64,000 nt of DNA from Epiperipatus broadwayi (GCA_028023455.1 JAQFVV010000205.1:1597353-1661352); one strand, 5' to 3'; numbered from the stretch's first letter, positions 10,977 to 22,824 are shown. Made by a program: numbers and translations. The notes: generated from the letters alone by a model not told the origin.

Positions 10977-12719
10977 ATCTACTAAATCTTCCGAATTGAC
11001 TGGGATATTAAATGAAGAAGTGAGACATGCAATTAAATTTATGAAGAAAGAAAAGCTCCAGGTAATGATGGAATTATAATCAATATATTAAAAGCAGCAG
11101 GTGAAGAAATAGAAAAAATTTAGGCAAAGTTATATACCAAATATCAAAATGATAAAGATGTACCAGATGATTGGGAAAATGCAATATTAATAGCAATATT
11201 TAAAAAAGGTGATAAAGAAGATATTAGAAATTATAGTCCTTTTAGTCATTTATCAGTTCTATGTAAAAAAAAGGTATCAAAATATTTACAACTCATCTAC
11301 AGCGAACTTTACGTTTTAACTAATCCAAAGAACAAGCAGGATACAAAAGTGCTTTTAGTACAGTGGATCATATCCAAATATTGAGAGAAATTATAGAAAG
11401 GAGCAATAAATATAAGTTGCCATTATGCTTTCAATTTTTAGATTATAAAAAGGCATTTGATTCTATAAGCATTTCTGCAATGATTAAAGCATTGAATCAT
11501 CAAGGTATAAACCCAGGATATCATCCTATTCTGAAGAATATTTATTAAAATGCAACAGCAACAATTAGATACATAATCATACTAAAAAGATTACATAGCT
11601 CCAAAACTTTTTACAGTAGTGCTGCAAGAAATATTTTATGAATTAAAATGGAAAGCTAAAGGAATAAATGTAAATGGGGATTATTTCAATATTCTAGATT
11701 TTGCAGATGATGTAGTTATTTTTGCAAATAACACTTTAGAGCTTAAGGAAATGTTGCAAGAGTTATCAGATTAAACTTAAGAAAGTAGGATTTAAAGGTA
11801 AATGTTAAAAAGACTAAATAATGTTCAATGGATTTTCTCAAAAGAAGAAAATAAAAATAATAATTATGAGTTGGAAGAAGTTAACAACTATAAATACCTT
11901 GGTCAGATTATTACTACAAATGGAAACATAATGTATGAAATTAATCATAGAATTAAACTTGTTTGTAGTGCTTTTGATAAAAGAAAGTACACCAATGTGT
12001 TTGAAAAGGAAGGTTTTTAATTAATGTATTTGGTCAGTTTTTACTTATGAATCAACAACTTGAACACTTAACAAAAAAGCAATACAAAGATTTCAGTCCA
12101 CTCATAGAAGTATGGAGAGTTGCATGTTAGGAGTAACAAGAAGTGATCAAAAATGAAATACATGGGTCAGAGAACAAACAAGTGTCACTAACATCAAAAG
12201 ACTGAACTAAAGTTGGTCTGAATATATTGCTACAAGAGATGATAATAGATGGATAGTTGAAATCTTAAACTGGATTCCGAGAGATTGTAAGAGACCTAGA
12301 AAAAGATCACTTGTAAGATAGATGAGATGAAATAAGGAAGTGTGCTAGAGTGATGTGGAGAAGAGAGGCCAGAGTTTGGAGATGGATTGAACTTGGTGAG
12401 ACCTTCATTCTGCCGGGGATCTATAATGGTTGAAAATGATAAATTCATAATTAAATAATTAATTTAACCAATTAAGATTTTGTTAATTTATTTTATCATG
12501 TTGCTATAATTGTCTAATAAGAAAAAATCTCCATTTATGAACCAATTTCTAGTTTTTGCCTTTATCACTGTTTTAGCTTAATATGTAAAATGGCATTAAA
12601 TATGATTGCTCGATGAATGCCTAAATTCCTTCAACTTTGAATTTCAAAACTCACTGATAAAGGTAAAAGCAGAAGTTATCTGAGGCTAGAGATTTTATAT
12701 GTATCTGCTAATCGTTGAT

Positions 12720-12765
12720 AATTCAGGCTTATGCTAGATGGCGCTAGATTGGAGAACTGTTCTTA
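12720..12765. repeat. MITE-1 terminal repeat, solitary end
   Basis: Contains CTAGATGGCGCTAGATTGGAGAACTGTTCT, a match (in reverse) to the terminal repeats of the two MITE-1 copies at 43.5 and 44.1 kb (CTACTCTAGTGCCATCTATAG-like). The partner end is not clear. Confidence 0.4.
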
Positions 12766-12799
12766 TCATATAATATAGAGAGTTTGGTAATTGCTATTG

Positions 12800-13230
12800 C
12801 TAATAGTATATGTTTATATGATGTTCTTTTATTGTATGGCAGTGAGACTTGGACACTCTATCAGTGGAATAGAAAGACATTAAAAAAGTTCAATTTAATA
12901 ACACTATAAATTTTGAAAGTACAATGATTAAGATCGTTATCTTTCAACTTACCTAATATGAGTCCACTATTGCAAAATCACAACTTTCATTGAGTTGGAC
13001 ATGTAAAATGAATGAACAATGTAATACTTCCTAAAAGGATATTTTGTGGTGAATTTGAGCATGGTTTTCTTTGGTTATGTAGACCCCATAAGAAGAATTC
13101 TAAAGAAGTACACTACCAATTATCTCCATTGGGAAGATATGGTAGAGAATATTAGGTATGGTGTTGAACTATTTCATAAAGAAGTTTTCTGCTGAAGAAA
13201 TTAAAAGAAAATATTGTAAAATAATATGGA
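12800..13230 (+). pseudogene. LINE-C fragment (3' part of a non-LTR ORF2)
   Basis: Decayed plus-strand fragment: YGSETWTLYQWNRKTLKKF, then FNLPNMSPLLQNHNFH, VGHVK-MNN, LPKRIFCGEFEHG and RPHKKNSKEV. This order (L-Y-G-x-E-T-W-T, later G-H-V-x-R-M, then P-K-R-x-x-x-G-E-L and G-R-P-K-K-R) is typical of the region after the reverse transcriptase in several non-LTR families. It differs from RTE-1 and LINE-B. Stops and frameshifts throughout. Confidence 0.5.
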
Positions 13231-13389
13231 AAATAGAAAAATGGGTTAGCATGTTCTATATGTGAATGTATTGGTGATTCTGATTTATCTGTATAGGCAT
13301 TGCAAAACTCGTTTCTAGAATAGTTTTTCATCTCCCTCTCCTCTTATTAAGTAGGATGTTCTGCTATATAAATAGCCTTACATAAAAGT

Positions 13390-13592
13390 ATGCTCGGAGA
13401 AATGATAATAAATGTATAATTGAAATCTTAAATGAGATTCCATGAGACTATAAAAGACCTAGAAAGAGACCACGTGTAAGATGGATGGATGAAATAAGGA
13501 AGTGTATTGGGGTGATGTGGAAAAGAAAGCTAGAGGTCGGAAATGGATTGAACTTGCAGACCTTCATCCCGCAGTGGATTGATGATATAAAC
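13390..13592 (+). pseudogene. RTE-2: RTE-like 3' fragment
   Basis: Carries the C-terminal RTE blocks: RNDNKCIIEILN, KRPRKRPRVRWMDEIRKC and GVMWKRK, then the family's 3' tail (CTTCATCCCGCAGTGGATTG). Truncated at the 5' side; adjacent to LINE-C debris. Confidence 0.65.
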
Positions 13593-14215
13593 ATATATTG
13601 AAGAGATAAATTATATTTCTCCTGCTCTGGCAGTGAAACAGTTACATACATTTATATTTCTATTATTAACTTCAATATTAAAACACATTTAATCCAAATC
13701 AGTACCATATACGAGATAGAATATTTTATTACATTATAATAAAAGTAGGTAGTCTATGTATTTCTTTATACATATTTTTAAAAAAAATCATGGGTCTAGT
13801 TATTCGCTCCCCGCAGTTGTCAATCAAATTTTAAAGCGTAGTAACGTTCATGCAGAATAATAAAACTATAAATATAAGTTCCTGCTTCAAAATACTAAAA
13901 ACGTATTATCCATTAAAGACATTCAAATAAACATTAATAAATGTTTTTCAAATACTTTTAGTCACAAACCAGGAAATAAATAGTTATAAATATGTTTTAC
14001 ATTACAATCTAATACACACACACACACATTCCAATAAACATATTAAACTAAAATAAAACTTTTAAACCTATGATAAAAAAGAAACAAATATAATCCGTTA
14101 TTTTTGTATATAAACAAATGAGTAAAAGTGAAAAATATTATATGACAACAAAAATTGTATTATTTAGGCTGCAGAAAGGAGTTTTCTGACGACTCTTAGA
14201 TTTCACTTTGAGGCC
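13593..14215. other. No gene seen
   Basis: AT-rich, with a short CA run at about 14017-14027. No element recognised. Confidence 0.4.
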
Positions 14216-14217
14216 TT

Positions 14218-14530
14218 AGAACAAAATGTAGATACTGAACTCGGTTCAGATCTGTATGACTATACTGGCAAATGAGCTTGGATTGAAAACATTATTGTAT
14301 TGTTATTTTGGATTCATAGCTTTATAGTTAACTAAAAAGGAAATGGCGATTTCTAGAGGGCTGCATAAGATCCTAAGATCTAGGTGCAGTGCTTTCAGAT
14401 CCAATGCTCCTCACTGATGAAAGCCACAAACTAGAAACTAGTCTGGGGATATAAATACTAGATAAGAATTTTATGCACAAACTTTCTTCCATCCATTGAT
14501 TACTAATGTTTGGAAAGTTTGCTACTGTGT
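14218..14530 (+). mobile_element. RZ1 copy 3, diverged, forward only
   Basis: Follows the RZ1 order on the plus strand: GTAGATACTGAACTCGGTTCAGA, TGACTATA, GAGCTTGGATTGAAAA, the GATCCTAAGATCTAG hairpin, the ribozyme, then GATAAGAATTTTATGCACAAAC and CATCCATTGATTAC. No inverted partner seen. Older than copies 1, 2 and 10 by substitution load. Confidence 0.75.
14399..14449 (+). ncRNA. Hammerhead ribozyme, decayed
   Basis: Core CUGAUGA, GAAAC and GUC are intact, as is the core-proximal stem I (UCCUCA/UGGGGA). Stem II is weakened (AGC/ACU) and the distal stem I strand UUGGAU is missing. Confidence 0.6.
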
Positions 14531-14599
14531 GGTAAATAAACATGGATGGATTGCTCACTGACATACATCAACCAACATAGTGAGTTGTTTCTTATGTGA

Positions 14600-17041
14600 G
14601 TTTAAGTTTTAGAAACACCATAGTTTTTTTCCCAGTTATTTGATAGTTCTTAACTATAATATCAAACTAGTTTTCATGAAGGCAGGTGAAGGTGTGTGAA
14701 TGAATTTTTTAATAGATATTTACAATCATAACAGACAAAACTAAATTATAGCCCTTACTTTCAGGAGGTTTTGAAGTTGCCAATCAAGAAAACAGAACTA
14801 AAAAGTGGAGAGTGCTATAAATATCCTGATTGTGAATCCAACTTGCTATTGGATGATAACCTTTTATTTAGTTATCTACAACTGCAAATCACTTTCAAAT
14901 AAAGGGGGGGGCTTACACAAACTGGAAGAACTATCTAATATTAAATGGAACATTGTTGAACTTTCTGAAGTTAAAAAAAAAAATGAAGAGACAATTCATT
15001 TAAAAATGGACATGTACTTTACTATAAAAGCCCAAATATTGGAAACACAAATGCAATAGGATTCATTATAAATAAATTGTGGAAGAACAACATTGTGGAG
15101 ATTGATGATGTATCAGGCAGAGCGGCAAGATTAGTAATTCAATTCAATAAAAGATTCCAAATGTAGAAAATTCAGGTTTATCCTTCTAAATTCTCATTGT
15201 GATAAAAAAGTAGAGGATACAACCAAACAACATTTTAAAATTATTATGATTTTAATGCTAGAATTGATAAACAATTGAAAAATGAAAATGCTGTAAATAT
15301 ATTTGGTTATGGTAATATAAATGAGAGCGGATACACACTAACAGAGTTCACAGAAAAAAGAAAAAAAACTATGTATATTATTTCTAAAAATGCTAAATGG
15401 GAATGATATGGAAGTATCTAAATGAAGGTACAGCAGAATTGGATATTTTGATTAGCAGAAAATATGTTCTTAGTAGATTGAACACAGAAAGTGAATATCA
15501 ATTAATAAGATGTAAGGTACACATTAATAGGAAATTAAAGAGGTGAAAATTATTAAGAAAAACAGTATTAACAGTTGATTTACCTAATATTCAGACACAT
15601 TCCATTCAATTTAAAATAGAACTGGCAAATTGTTTCAAAATATTAACATTTTGAAGATGGTTAAGACTTGAGTGAAATCACTAAGATAACTTATGCTGTT
15701 TAGAATTGCAATAAATACAGCTGGTAGAAAAATGTAATAAGTGACTGCTAAAATTTCTGAGACAAGATAATACATAAAGATAGGAAGGAATATGAAAACA
15801 TATAAAAATGATTCAATAGGAATTGAATATCTAGAGTTCTGTAAAATGATATGAAAAAGAAATAATAAAGATTTAAAAAAATATAATTGATAATTAACAA
15901 AAAATCTATAGAGGAGAATAAAGTCTGCACAAAAGTAAAAAAAAAAAAAAGTTGTTTCAGCAGTAGGAAGAAAAGAATTATTATTAAAAAGAAAGATATC
16001 ATTGAATGTTTGAAGATTTGTATTAAGAATTATATAGTAATAAAGAACAAGAAAACAAAGTATCTCCCACAATTACCGAGGTGAGACATGGAATTAAATC
16101 TATGAAGGAAACATCTCCAGGTAATGATTGAATTATAATCAATATCTTAAGAGAAGCAGGTAAAGAAATAGAACATTTTTTTGGCAAAGTTATATACCAA
16201 ATGTCTAAATGATAAAGATGTATCAGATGATTGGATGATTGTAGAAGTAATATTGATAGTTAAAAAAGGATGGTACAGAAGATATTAAAAATTAAAGATT
16301 TTGCATTATTCTATCAGTTTTATACTCCACCAGCTACTGTTGGCGAGATATGACTCCTAGTTCTAGGATGAACTATAGAAGAAGAGACTGCATGTGACCT
16401 TACAGGTTTCCTACCACTTCCAGTTCTACTGTGATAGCCTGCTTCATGAGTAGATCTGGTGACAATTCTGGATGTACTAAACAGATTACCTCATGTCAGT
16501 GTTTGGTTCTAGAAGCTTCCAGTCCTGAACCTAGATTTGCCTTCTGTATCAACTGTTTTGTTCGATAGCTATTGTCTGTAGAACATAAATTGTCTTTGAG
16601 CTCTGTAACAATTCTCATAACATGCATGGAGAACATAAATACTGCCATTCAGCTTTGTGACAGTAATTCTCTGACTCTACCTTCAAAAGGCTTTATTATT
16701 TATTGCCAGATCCCCATCTCTATAGGAAATATTCGGATTTAGTGAGCATTATCACCATTGGCCTGTTCATGCCATTGGCTATGTGTTACCTATTTATATA
16801 CACATTGATTTGAAGTGACAAATGATCAATTCAATCTAGATAAGACAGGATCTGGACTAAGTCCATTATTTAAAGGCAAGATGAGATATGACACTTATCA
16901 AGATAATTACAATTCAGCTATACCATATTTTGGATTCTACACAAGCCAGATTTAAAAGTTGTTTTAGCATAGTGGATCATAAGCATTTTTACAGTGATTA
17001 AAACAGTGAATCATTAAGGTATAGACACAAAATATTGACAT
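14600..17041 (+). mobile_element. RTE-3: RTE-like LINE, 5' UTR, endonuclease and RT start
   Basis: Continues at 19504. Starts with a 5' UTR stretch shared with 58890-59050 (TTTCCCAGTTATTTGATAGTTCTTAA). From 14870 it encodes an AP-endonuclease-like domain: YNCKSLSNKGG...KLEELSNIKWNIVELSEVKKKNEETI, then GFIINKLWKNNIVEIDDVSGRAARLVIQFNKRFQM and IQVYPSKF (the usual IQVYAPT). Then a linker, and from 16080 the RT start (EVRHGIKSMKETSPGND). The plus-strand coding line is broken by an unidentified block (about 16330-16885) and by a 2.46-kb insertion after 17041. Many stops. Confidence 0.7.
16330..16885. other. Unidentified insert in RTE-3
   Basis: Block of clearly higher GC than its surroundings, lying between RTE sequence matching LSVLY (about 16310) and RTE sequence resuming at DSTQARFKSCFSIVDH (16930-16980). 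Minus-strand frames have few stops and contain a protein-like stretch without a family I recognise. It could be a retrocopy fragment or another element. I found no clear target duplication. Confidence 0.45.
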
Positions 17042-18917
17042 ATTCTCTTTTACTTTCTTTGCATATCTTCATATATATATATATTATACCGAGACAAAGT
17101 CGGTATATGTAAACACACACACACTCAAGCAATGTAAAATACTCTATTTTTATTTTCTTACAACTTATGATAAAAAATAGATATAGTTTTCTTTCCATAC
17201 TTTCTAAAAATACACTTGTAAAATAAAATATTAATATGTCTAATTAAATAGTTTAAGGCTTTAACATAATTTACTAAAATAATATTCTCTAAAATGAAAA
17301 ATAATATGCCATTATAAATATCAATAAATAATTTATACTTGTTATGCCGCGGGGGTAACTAAAAAGGGATATTTTAAAATTATAATTGTAGTAAAAGTAA
17401 AAGCTTATAGAAATGATTTTGAGAAAGATTAAATGCTCGACTTTAGCTAATGTAAATTACATTGTTCTCGTAAGACACGCACACACGTATGCATTCAAGG
17501 TGTGAATGAATATAAGTTTGTTAACTGAGATTGCAATATGAGATTGCCTAAACATAAGATTGCCTTAAGCACATGGATTGAGTAGGACACGGACCCCAAC
17601 GACAACTCTAAGAACATGGAACTCTGGGGGGAGATTCGATCCTCAGATAAGATCCAACCCATATAAATATCAAGCAAAATCTAAAAAAAAAAAAAAAAAG
17701 GAATTGAAAAAATTAATTAAGAGAAGCTAAGTCAAATTATCAAATTTTTGTTCAACTTTCTCAAAATTCAATTTAATTTAAATTACTTCGTTTGTGCTAC
17801 CCGTTTTCAAGATGATCGATATGAAATTAATATTTAGAGCGTCGACTGTCATGAGGGGCTAGGAAACCCTTCAGTGATTGATCGACGCTCCGCCACCAGA
17901 ACATCTCCGTCGCTATGAATACTTAATAATATTACCATCTAAAATTAGTGCTCCAACCAGTTCAATAATGTTCCGTGAAACACATGAATCATCCTGATTT
18001 ATTACGCTCAACTTTAAAAGAAATGAACAATCTCCTTATGGAAAACATCATCTCCCATGTTCAAACCTCCACTTAGTTAGAAGCAGCGGAAGAATAAGCC
18101 AAAATCCTAGGTAAACACTTTATTTTTTTTATGCTTTCATTCATTCCATACGTAAACTTTTAAAAAAGAGGCAATCTCATAATTAACTAACTTTGATTTC
18201 GCAGATTAAGCTATAAAATATTCCGTAATTCATTATATTTAAAAATTATTATTGTAACTTATTAGTGTAATCTCAACCTTCGTAAAATCAAACACTATGC
18301 AATTCCTAAAATTTAAATCTCAGGACTTTTCAAATATGAACTTTGACCCTAATTATTATCTTATAATTTATAACACTTACCTTCAAAATGTAATATAAAA
18401 AAATGTAAAAAAAGAAATTTATATTCTATCATCCATATTTTACGATATATAATATGTTCTTTTCTGTGCGAGTGCGTAAATGCGTGTGTGTGCGTGTAAA
18501 TAAAACTTTTAACCAATGTGCTTTTTTTATATTAAATAAATTTGTTCAGTATTTAAACAAGTCGAGCATTTCTCAAGTCATTTCCTATAATTAAATCTTT
18601 ATTCTATTTGTCGTCTTGATTATTAATAAAGTTAGCATTTATGCATATAGTTAATTATATTACTTTAGATTTATCTTTCTTAAACCTTGTTGCTTTAAAA
18701 CATCGTGCCGTAAGTCACGATGTTTATTTATTTATTTATTTACTTATTCCGTAGTTAAGATAGATTTAAGAATTGGGAGGGCCTATTATAAAATATAAAT
18801 AAATGTCAAGGAGCTGTAAATATAGCTGGAGTAAATAATTCTACCGGACGGTATAATATAGGGGGATGATCTTATAAGCTTCTAATTGTTTAGAGATATA
18901 GACGAATAATCGCATTG

Positions 18918-19125
18918 GTCCCAAATAACCAATGACATGGTCCAATGCTTGGATCGATCAGTTAGTTAATCAAGCGTCTTCTCCATTGGTTATCATAGCG
19001 TCCTTTACCATAATAGTAATTTTGAAACAATTACATCGCGACCCTGAGTGACCCTATTGGTCCATGCTGGGAGTTGAGCTTGTGGGCGGGATTAGACTTC
19101 GAAATCGTTTTGACATGACGTAAGG
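18918..19125. promoter_or_regulatory. Promoter-like motif cluster (CCAAT, GC box, CRE)
   Basis: Within about 200 bp: CCAAT at 18929 and 18942, ATTGG (CCAAT on the minus strand) at about 18914, 18985 and 19056, GGGCGGG at 19084-19090, and the CRE-like TGACGTAA at 19116-19123. The stretch is GC-richer than its surroundings. No coding exon follows on either side. Motif density is suggestive, not proof. Confidence 0.35.
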
Positions 19126-19287
19126 TGATGCGAGAAGTTAAATTATAATTAAATCATCGTATCTGGCGCCCCCTTGTATTGATAGTGAACAGTTATCGAT
19201 AGAAGAAAATAAATAAAGCTTTATGCTATGTCATGTTTGTTTCGGAATCACAATCCCTATGTGATCGGGAGTTTAAAGCGAACCGGT

Positions 19288-19503
19288 ACAATATATATAT
19301 ATATTATAATAACTTCTTTCATATATATTTCAATGCAAACAAATTTTCTTTAAAAAACTTCCTTATTTTCCTTCAAGGAGGTTGGATAAAATTCTGATGA
19401 AGACTACTGGACAATCAAAACTGTAAGGAAAATAAAGAAGTTTTTTAAGAAAATTTATTTGCATTGAAGTGTATATGAAAGAAGTTATTATAATATATAT
19501 ATG
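19288..19503 (-). repeat. RZ2 fold-back with hammerhead-like core
   Basis: Inverted arms of about 80 bp: the left arm (19290-19373: TATTATAATAACTTCTTTCA...TTCCTTATTTTCCTT) is mirrored by the right arm (19420-19503). Between them lies CTGATGA (19394-19400), a stem-II-like segment, CAAAAC (19416-19421) and GTAAGGAAAATAAAG. This is hammerhead order with one change in the GAAA box. Related half copy at 20640-20760. Confidence 0.6.
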
Positions 19504-20250
19504 AATATTGACATTTTCTGAAAAATATTTATAAAAATGTAATAGTAGTAAGTAGATTATAGGGTAATACTTAAAAGATTAAAATTGAAATGGGTATATA
19601 AAAGAATGATTCCATATCTCTAAAACATTTTACAGCACTTTTACAAGAAATATTTTGTGGATTAAAATGTGAAGGTAAGAAAATAAATACAGATTATTTA
19701 AAATAAGAATATAGAATTAAAGATGAAATGCTAAAAGATTAAAGTAATGATTAATAGATTTTCTCGAAAGAAAAAAATAAAAATTGTAGCCATGAATAAG
19801 AAATTAACAACTACAAATACCTTGATCAGATTATTAATACAAATGGGAACATAACTGATAAAATTAATATAGAAATGAGTGAATTTGACAGAAATAACTT
19901 TGCATTAAAAGAAAATATGTCCATGTCTTTGAAAAGGAAAGTTTTTAATAGATGTTTCACACTTCTTACTTATGAATGTGAGAGCTGAATACTTAACAGA
20001 AGATCAATTTGGAGATCAGATCATCTAATGAAGTAAGATGTGTTTTAGAAGAAGCAAGAAGAAAAATAAAATATATGACTGAGAGAACAGTTATCATTGG
20101 CATCATTGAAAGAATTAAGTTTAAATTAGATCTCAAGAAATTGTAAAAGATCTCGAAACCGACCACATGTGAAATAGATAGATGAAAATGCTATGGATCA
20201 GAAAAACTGAATTAAACTTACATCCTACAATGCATCATTAGCAGTTACAA
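19504..20250 (+). pseudogene. RTE-3, 3' part
   Basis: Continuation of RTE-3 after the 2.46-kb insertion: NIYKN-like start, LKHFTALLQEIFCGLKCEGK (19620-19680), a deletion of the catalytic FADD region, NTLIRLLIQMGT in a shifted frame, then LKRKVFN and debris of the C-terminal domain (CKRSRNRPHV-like, about 20150). Confidence 0.6.
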
Positions 20251-20639
20251 AAGAGCATCATTTGGCAATATTTTATAATCCTCCTCAGTGTAACATATAA
20301 ACTAGTGGGACCATTCACAATAATATGTTACACTTTTTAGATTGATGAGCAGCGTAGTTGTTCATTTCTATATAAAACACTTGGCAGAGCTATACGTACC
20401 TCTGACATGCTGTTCAACAACTTTGTTTCTTACATAATTAATTATTTCAAAGTTAAAAAATAATTTATGCAATTACAAATGCTACAAGTATAAAAAATGA
20501 TCTCGTTAATATCTCGACAAATCCATTGACAATTTACAAGAAATGTGTGCCAGGAAATTAGAAATTTTTAATATTTATCACAATCATAAAAGACCATTGT
20601 AAAAATAAACCATTATAAACTTTGCACAGCTATAGATTT

Positions 20640-20760
20640 GTAATTAATAACTTTCTTTTTTCACTTTATACAATGCAAACAGATTACTTTCTTCAAATAA
20701 GTTTATTTCCTTACAGTTTCAACTGCCCAACAACCTTCTTCAGAGCTATAAAATATTTAA
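20640..20760 (-). repeat. RZ2 half copy with hammerhead-like core
   Basis: Minus strand reads CUGAAGA, GGUUGUUGGGCAGUU, GAAAC, UGUAAGGAAAUAAA, then the RZ2 arm (GTTTGCATTGTATAAAG). Matches the 19.3-kb fold-back without the second arm. CUGAAGA departs from CUGANGA at one position; a stem II (GGYUG/CAGUY) is recoverable. Confidence 0.5.
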
Positions 20761-20869
20761 ACATTTCCAAATGATTTAGTATTTTAATATATAAAATTGC
20801 TAATATTCATTTCAATATTTATTAATAATAACATTAAATAAAAAATAAATAATTGAATGATTTTATTGT

Positions 20870-20990
20870 TTGGGAGTTCATAAAATGAGTCCTAGAAATG
20901 CCAGAATTGAAAATAATTCGAGGACCTTATGTTCCAGAATCTATCATTCTACTACTACAGGATAATGATTTTCAAGCACCAGGATGGATC
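20870..20990 (-). mobile_element. SINE-2 fragment (tRNA-like unit)
   Basis: Minus strand matches the repeating unit at 59.84-60.12 kb: GATAGATTCTGGAACATAAGGTCCTCGAATTATTTTCAATTCTGGCATTTCT. The ACATAAGGTCCTCGAATT section sits where a B box would be. Short and diverged. Confidence 0.45.
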
Positions 20991-21077
20991 AATTATGCTT
21001 TGATTTCATGATCAGCATTTCTAAAAATACTGTAACCAGATAATCAAAAAAAGAAATATACATACATTAATATTTAA

Positions 21078-21166
21078 GCCAATAAACATCACATGACCAC
21101 CACTTCGTATGCTTGTGTATAACTGTTTTAAAACAGGCAATATGTATAGTGAGTTTTGCCTGTTTT
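21078..21166. mobile_element. RZ1 copy 4: 89-bp minimal double-3'-end insertion
   Basis: Flanked by the 17-bp duplication CATACATTAATATTTAA (21061-21077 and 21167-21183). The insert is only the RZ1 3' terminal sequence twice: inverted (about 21078-21140: AATAAACATCACATGACCAC...AACTG) and then forward (TATGTATAGTGAGTTTTGCC...TGTTTTC). No ribozyme retained. It is the smallest, cleanest example of the family's two-3'-ends architecture. Confidence 0.85.
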
Positions 21167-21189
21167 CATACATTAATATTTAAAATCAA

Positions 21190-22756
21190 TTTTATGAGAA
21201 GGTTTTAGTTTCATTAACAAAAACAATGCAAAAGTATAATAATATCGCTATCCCATCTCATATAAAATTCTTTGAGGCTAAACATGCTTACTTTTAACAT
21301 ATTCATGAAACACGGTGTCACTATCCCAAACAGAAGTGCTAAAATGAAAGAATTAAAACTGTAGATGTGAATTATGTAAAAAAAAGAAGAGAGAATATTA
21401 GACTCTTATTTTTGAAGTGCAGAGGATGAGACTAAATTTTCTGGTGGTACGGGAAAAATATAAAAGAGAATGAGCAATGGAAATATTTTTGGGTCTTGAT
21501 AACAATGGTTAGCATAACATTAAATAGCGACATTAACAAAATAGCTTTTATTAAAGTAGGATAAAAAAAGAAATGAGTATATGTTAAAACAATTAAAAAC
21601 AAGAGTTTATTGTGAAGTGTAGCTATATTTGAAAAAGCAAAACTTAATTTTGCTAAAGTTTCTGGAAAACATGGCTTACACACAGAAATTTCTAATTTCA
21701 TTTAAAAATCACTTTACATTACATGATCAACATATTCATATATGATATAAATTTCATTTGCAATTTTTATTTTTTAATAATCATAAAGCAATTGCATTCT
21801 ATATAGTGTAACAGTATGAAGACAAATGGTGGTTAATCTGGGGTGATGGAAAATCATTATCATCAATCCCAAAGGAAATTTAATATAAAAGGAATGAGCA
21901 TGAGAGATCAACACAGAATTAAATAAGTTCACCAGCATTATACAAAGGAATCATGCATCATAATGAATGATCGACAATAAAAGTAAATCAACAGTCCACC
22001 TTGTGACGGGATTTAAAATAGGTCTATTGAAGACTAGGCTAATTATTTAGTCCTTGCTATATTGGTGCAGATTATTTAAATATTAATTTGGATGCACAAA
22101 CTTAAGTGCTAATCCATAAAAATGCAACAGTAAAAAAATGACATGATCATCGTCAACATTCTGGCCACTTTAGTACACTTAAAATCGAACTTAATTTCTA
22201 ATAAATACTTAACTAATTAAAATGTAGTGCATGGACTTTAAAGAATATCCACTTTGCACCAATCAAGGATCATCATCAACTGGATGTATATAGACACTAA
22301 ATATAAATCTCTTTTATATAACAGACCGTTATGCATGAATCTAACTCAAAGAATAAAAACTATAATTGTTACTGTTAGCAAGAGATAATACAACATATTA
22401 ATATTCTAAAACTATTTAGAATTGAGCAAGTTCATTAGAAAAATTTTAACAATGAAATGTCAATTTATTAATAACAATTAAAATGAAATTAAGGTCTGCT
22501 GAGCATGTCACAAATATAAATTTAGCATTCTGATTTTGATTAACAAACAATTAGCTATCACACTATGATTTACAAATATCTCATAATGGGTTTATATAAA
22601 GCATATATATCAGCACACAGACATGCAGTATAATAATTTACGAACATATTTGAATTGTCTTATAATAAAAAAATAATTAATTTTAACATACATATGTTTA
22701 CCTGACATGCATCTCCACACACACACCCAGATGAGCCATAACATATGGAAATTGTC

Positions 22757-22824
<68 letters not shown>

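Larger units (their letters stand above)
10595..12440 (+). mobile_element. RTE-like LINE, copy RTE-1 (reverse transcriptase to 3' end)
   Basis: Degenerate RTE-clade-like non-LTR retrotransposon on the plus strand. It opens with NVEEFYQELYNN (10605-10660), is interrupted by RZ1 copy 2, and resumes with ELTGILNEEVRHAIKFMK. Recognisable blocks follow: PGNDGIIINILKAAGEE, DWENAILIAIFKKGDKED, YKKAFDSISISAMIKAL (11440-11500), a remnant of ADDVVIFANN (11703-11733), NYKYLGQIITTNG, MESCMLGVTRSD and RDDNRWIVEILNWIPRDCKR. The 3' end has the family's TGG-AGA-CCTTCAT-type tail with ATAATGGTTGAAAATGAT. The C-terminal arrangement (SMERCMLG..R, WxGHIxRRxDxRW) is that of RTE/BovB-type elements known from arthropods and other animals. 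Multiple stops and frameshifts. Confidence 0.75.
17042..19503. mobile_element. 2.46-kb non-coding insertion in RTE-3, 11-bp TSD
   Basis: Flanked by the 11-bp duplication AATATTGACAT at 17031-17041 and 19504-19514. Joining the flanks gives uninterrupted RTE sequence that aligns base for base with the RTE copy at 53450-53490 (GGATATTGTCATATTTTAAAGAATATTTATAAA-type). No protein-coding content inside. The right end is the RZ2 fold-back with a hammerhead-like core (19288-19503). The remainder looks like ordinary genomic DNA and includes a cluster of promoter-type motifs. It may be a Penelope/retrozyme-type insertion that carried flanking genomic DNA, or two successive insertions. Confidence 0.7.

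Noticed and set aside
15635-16072. 145-codon minus-strand Phe/Ile-rich frame as a membrane protein
   Set aside because: It is antisense to the A-rich linker of RTE-3; hydrophobicity is an artefact of T-rich codons.
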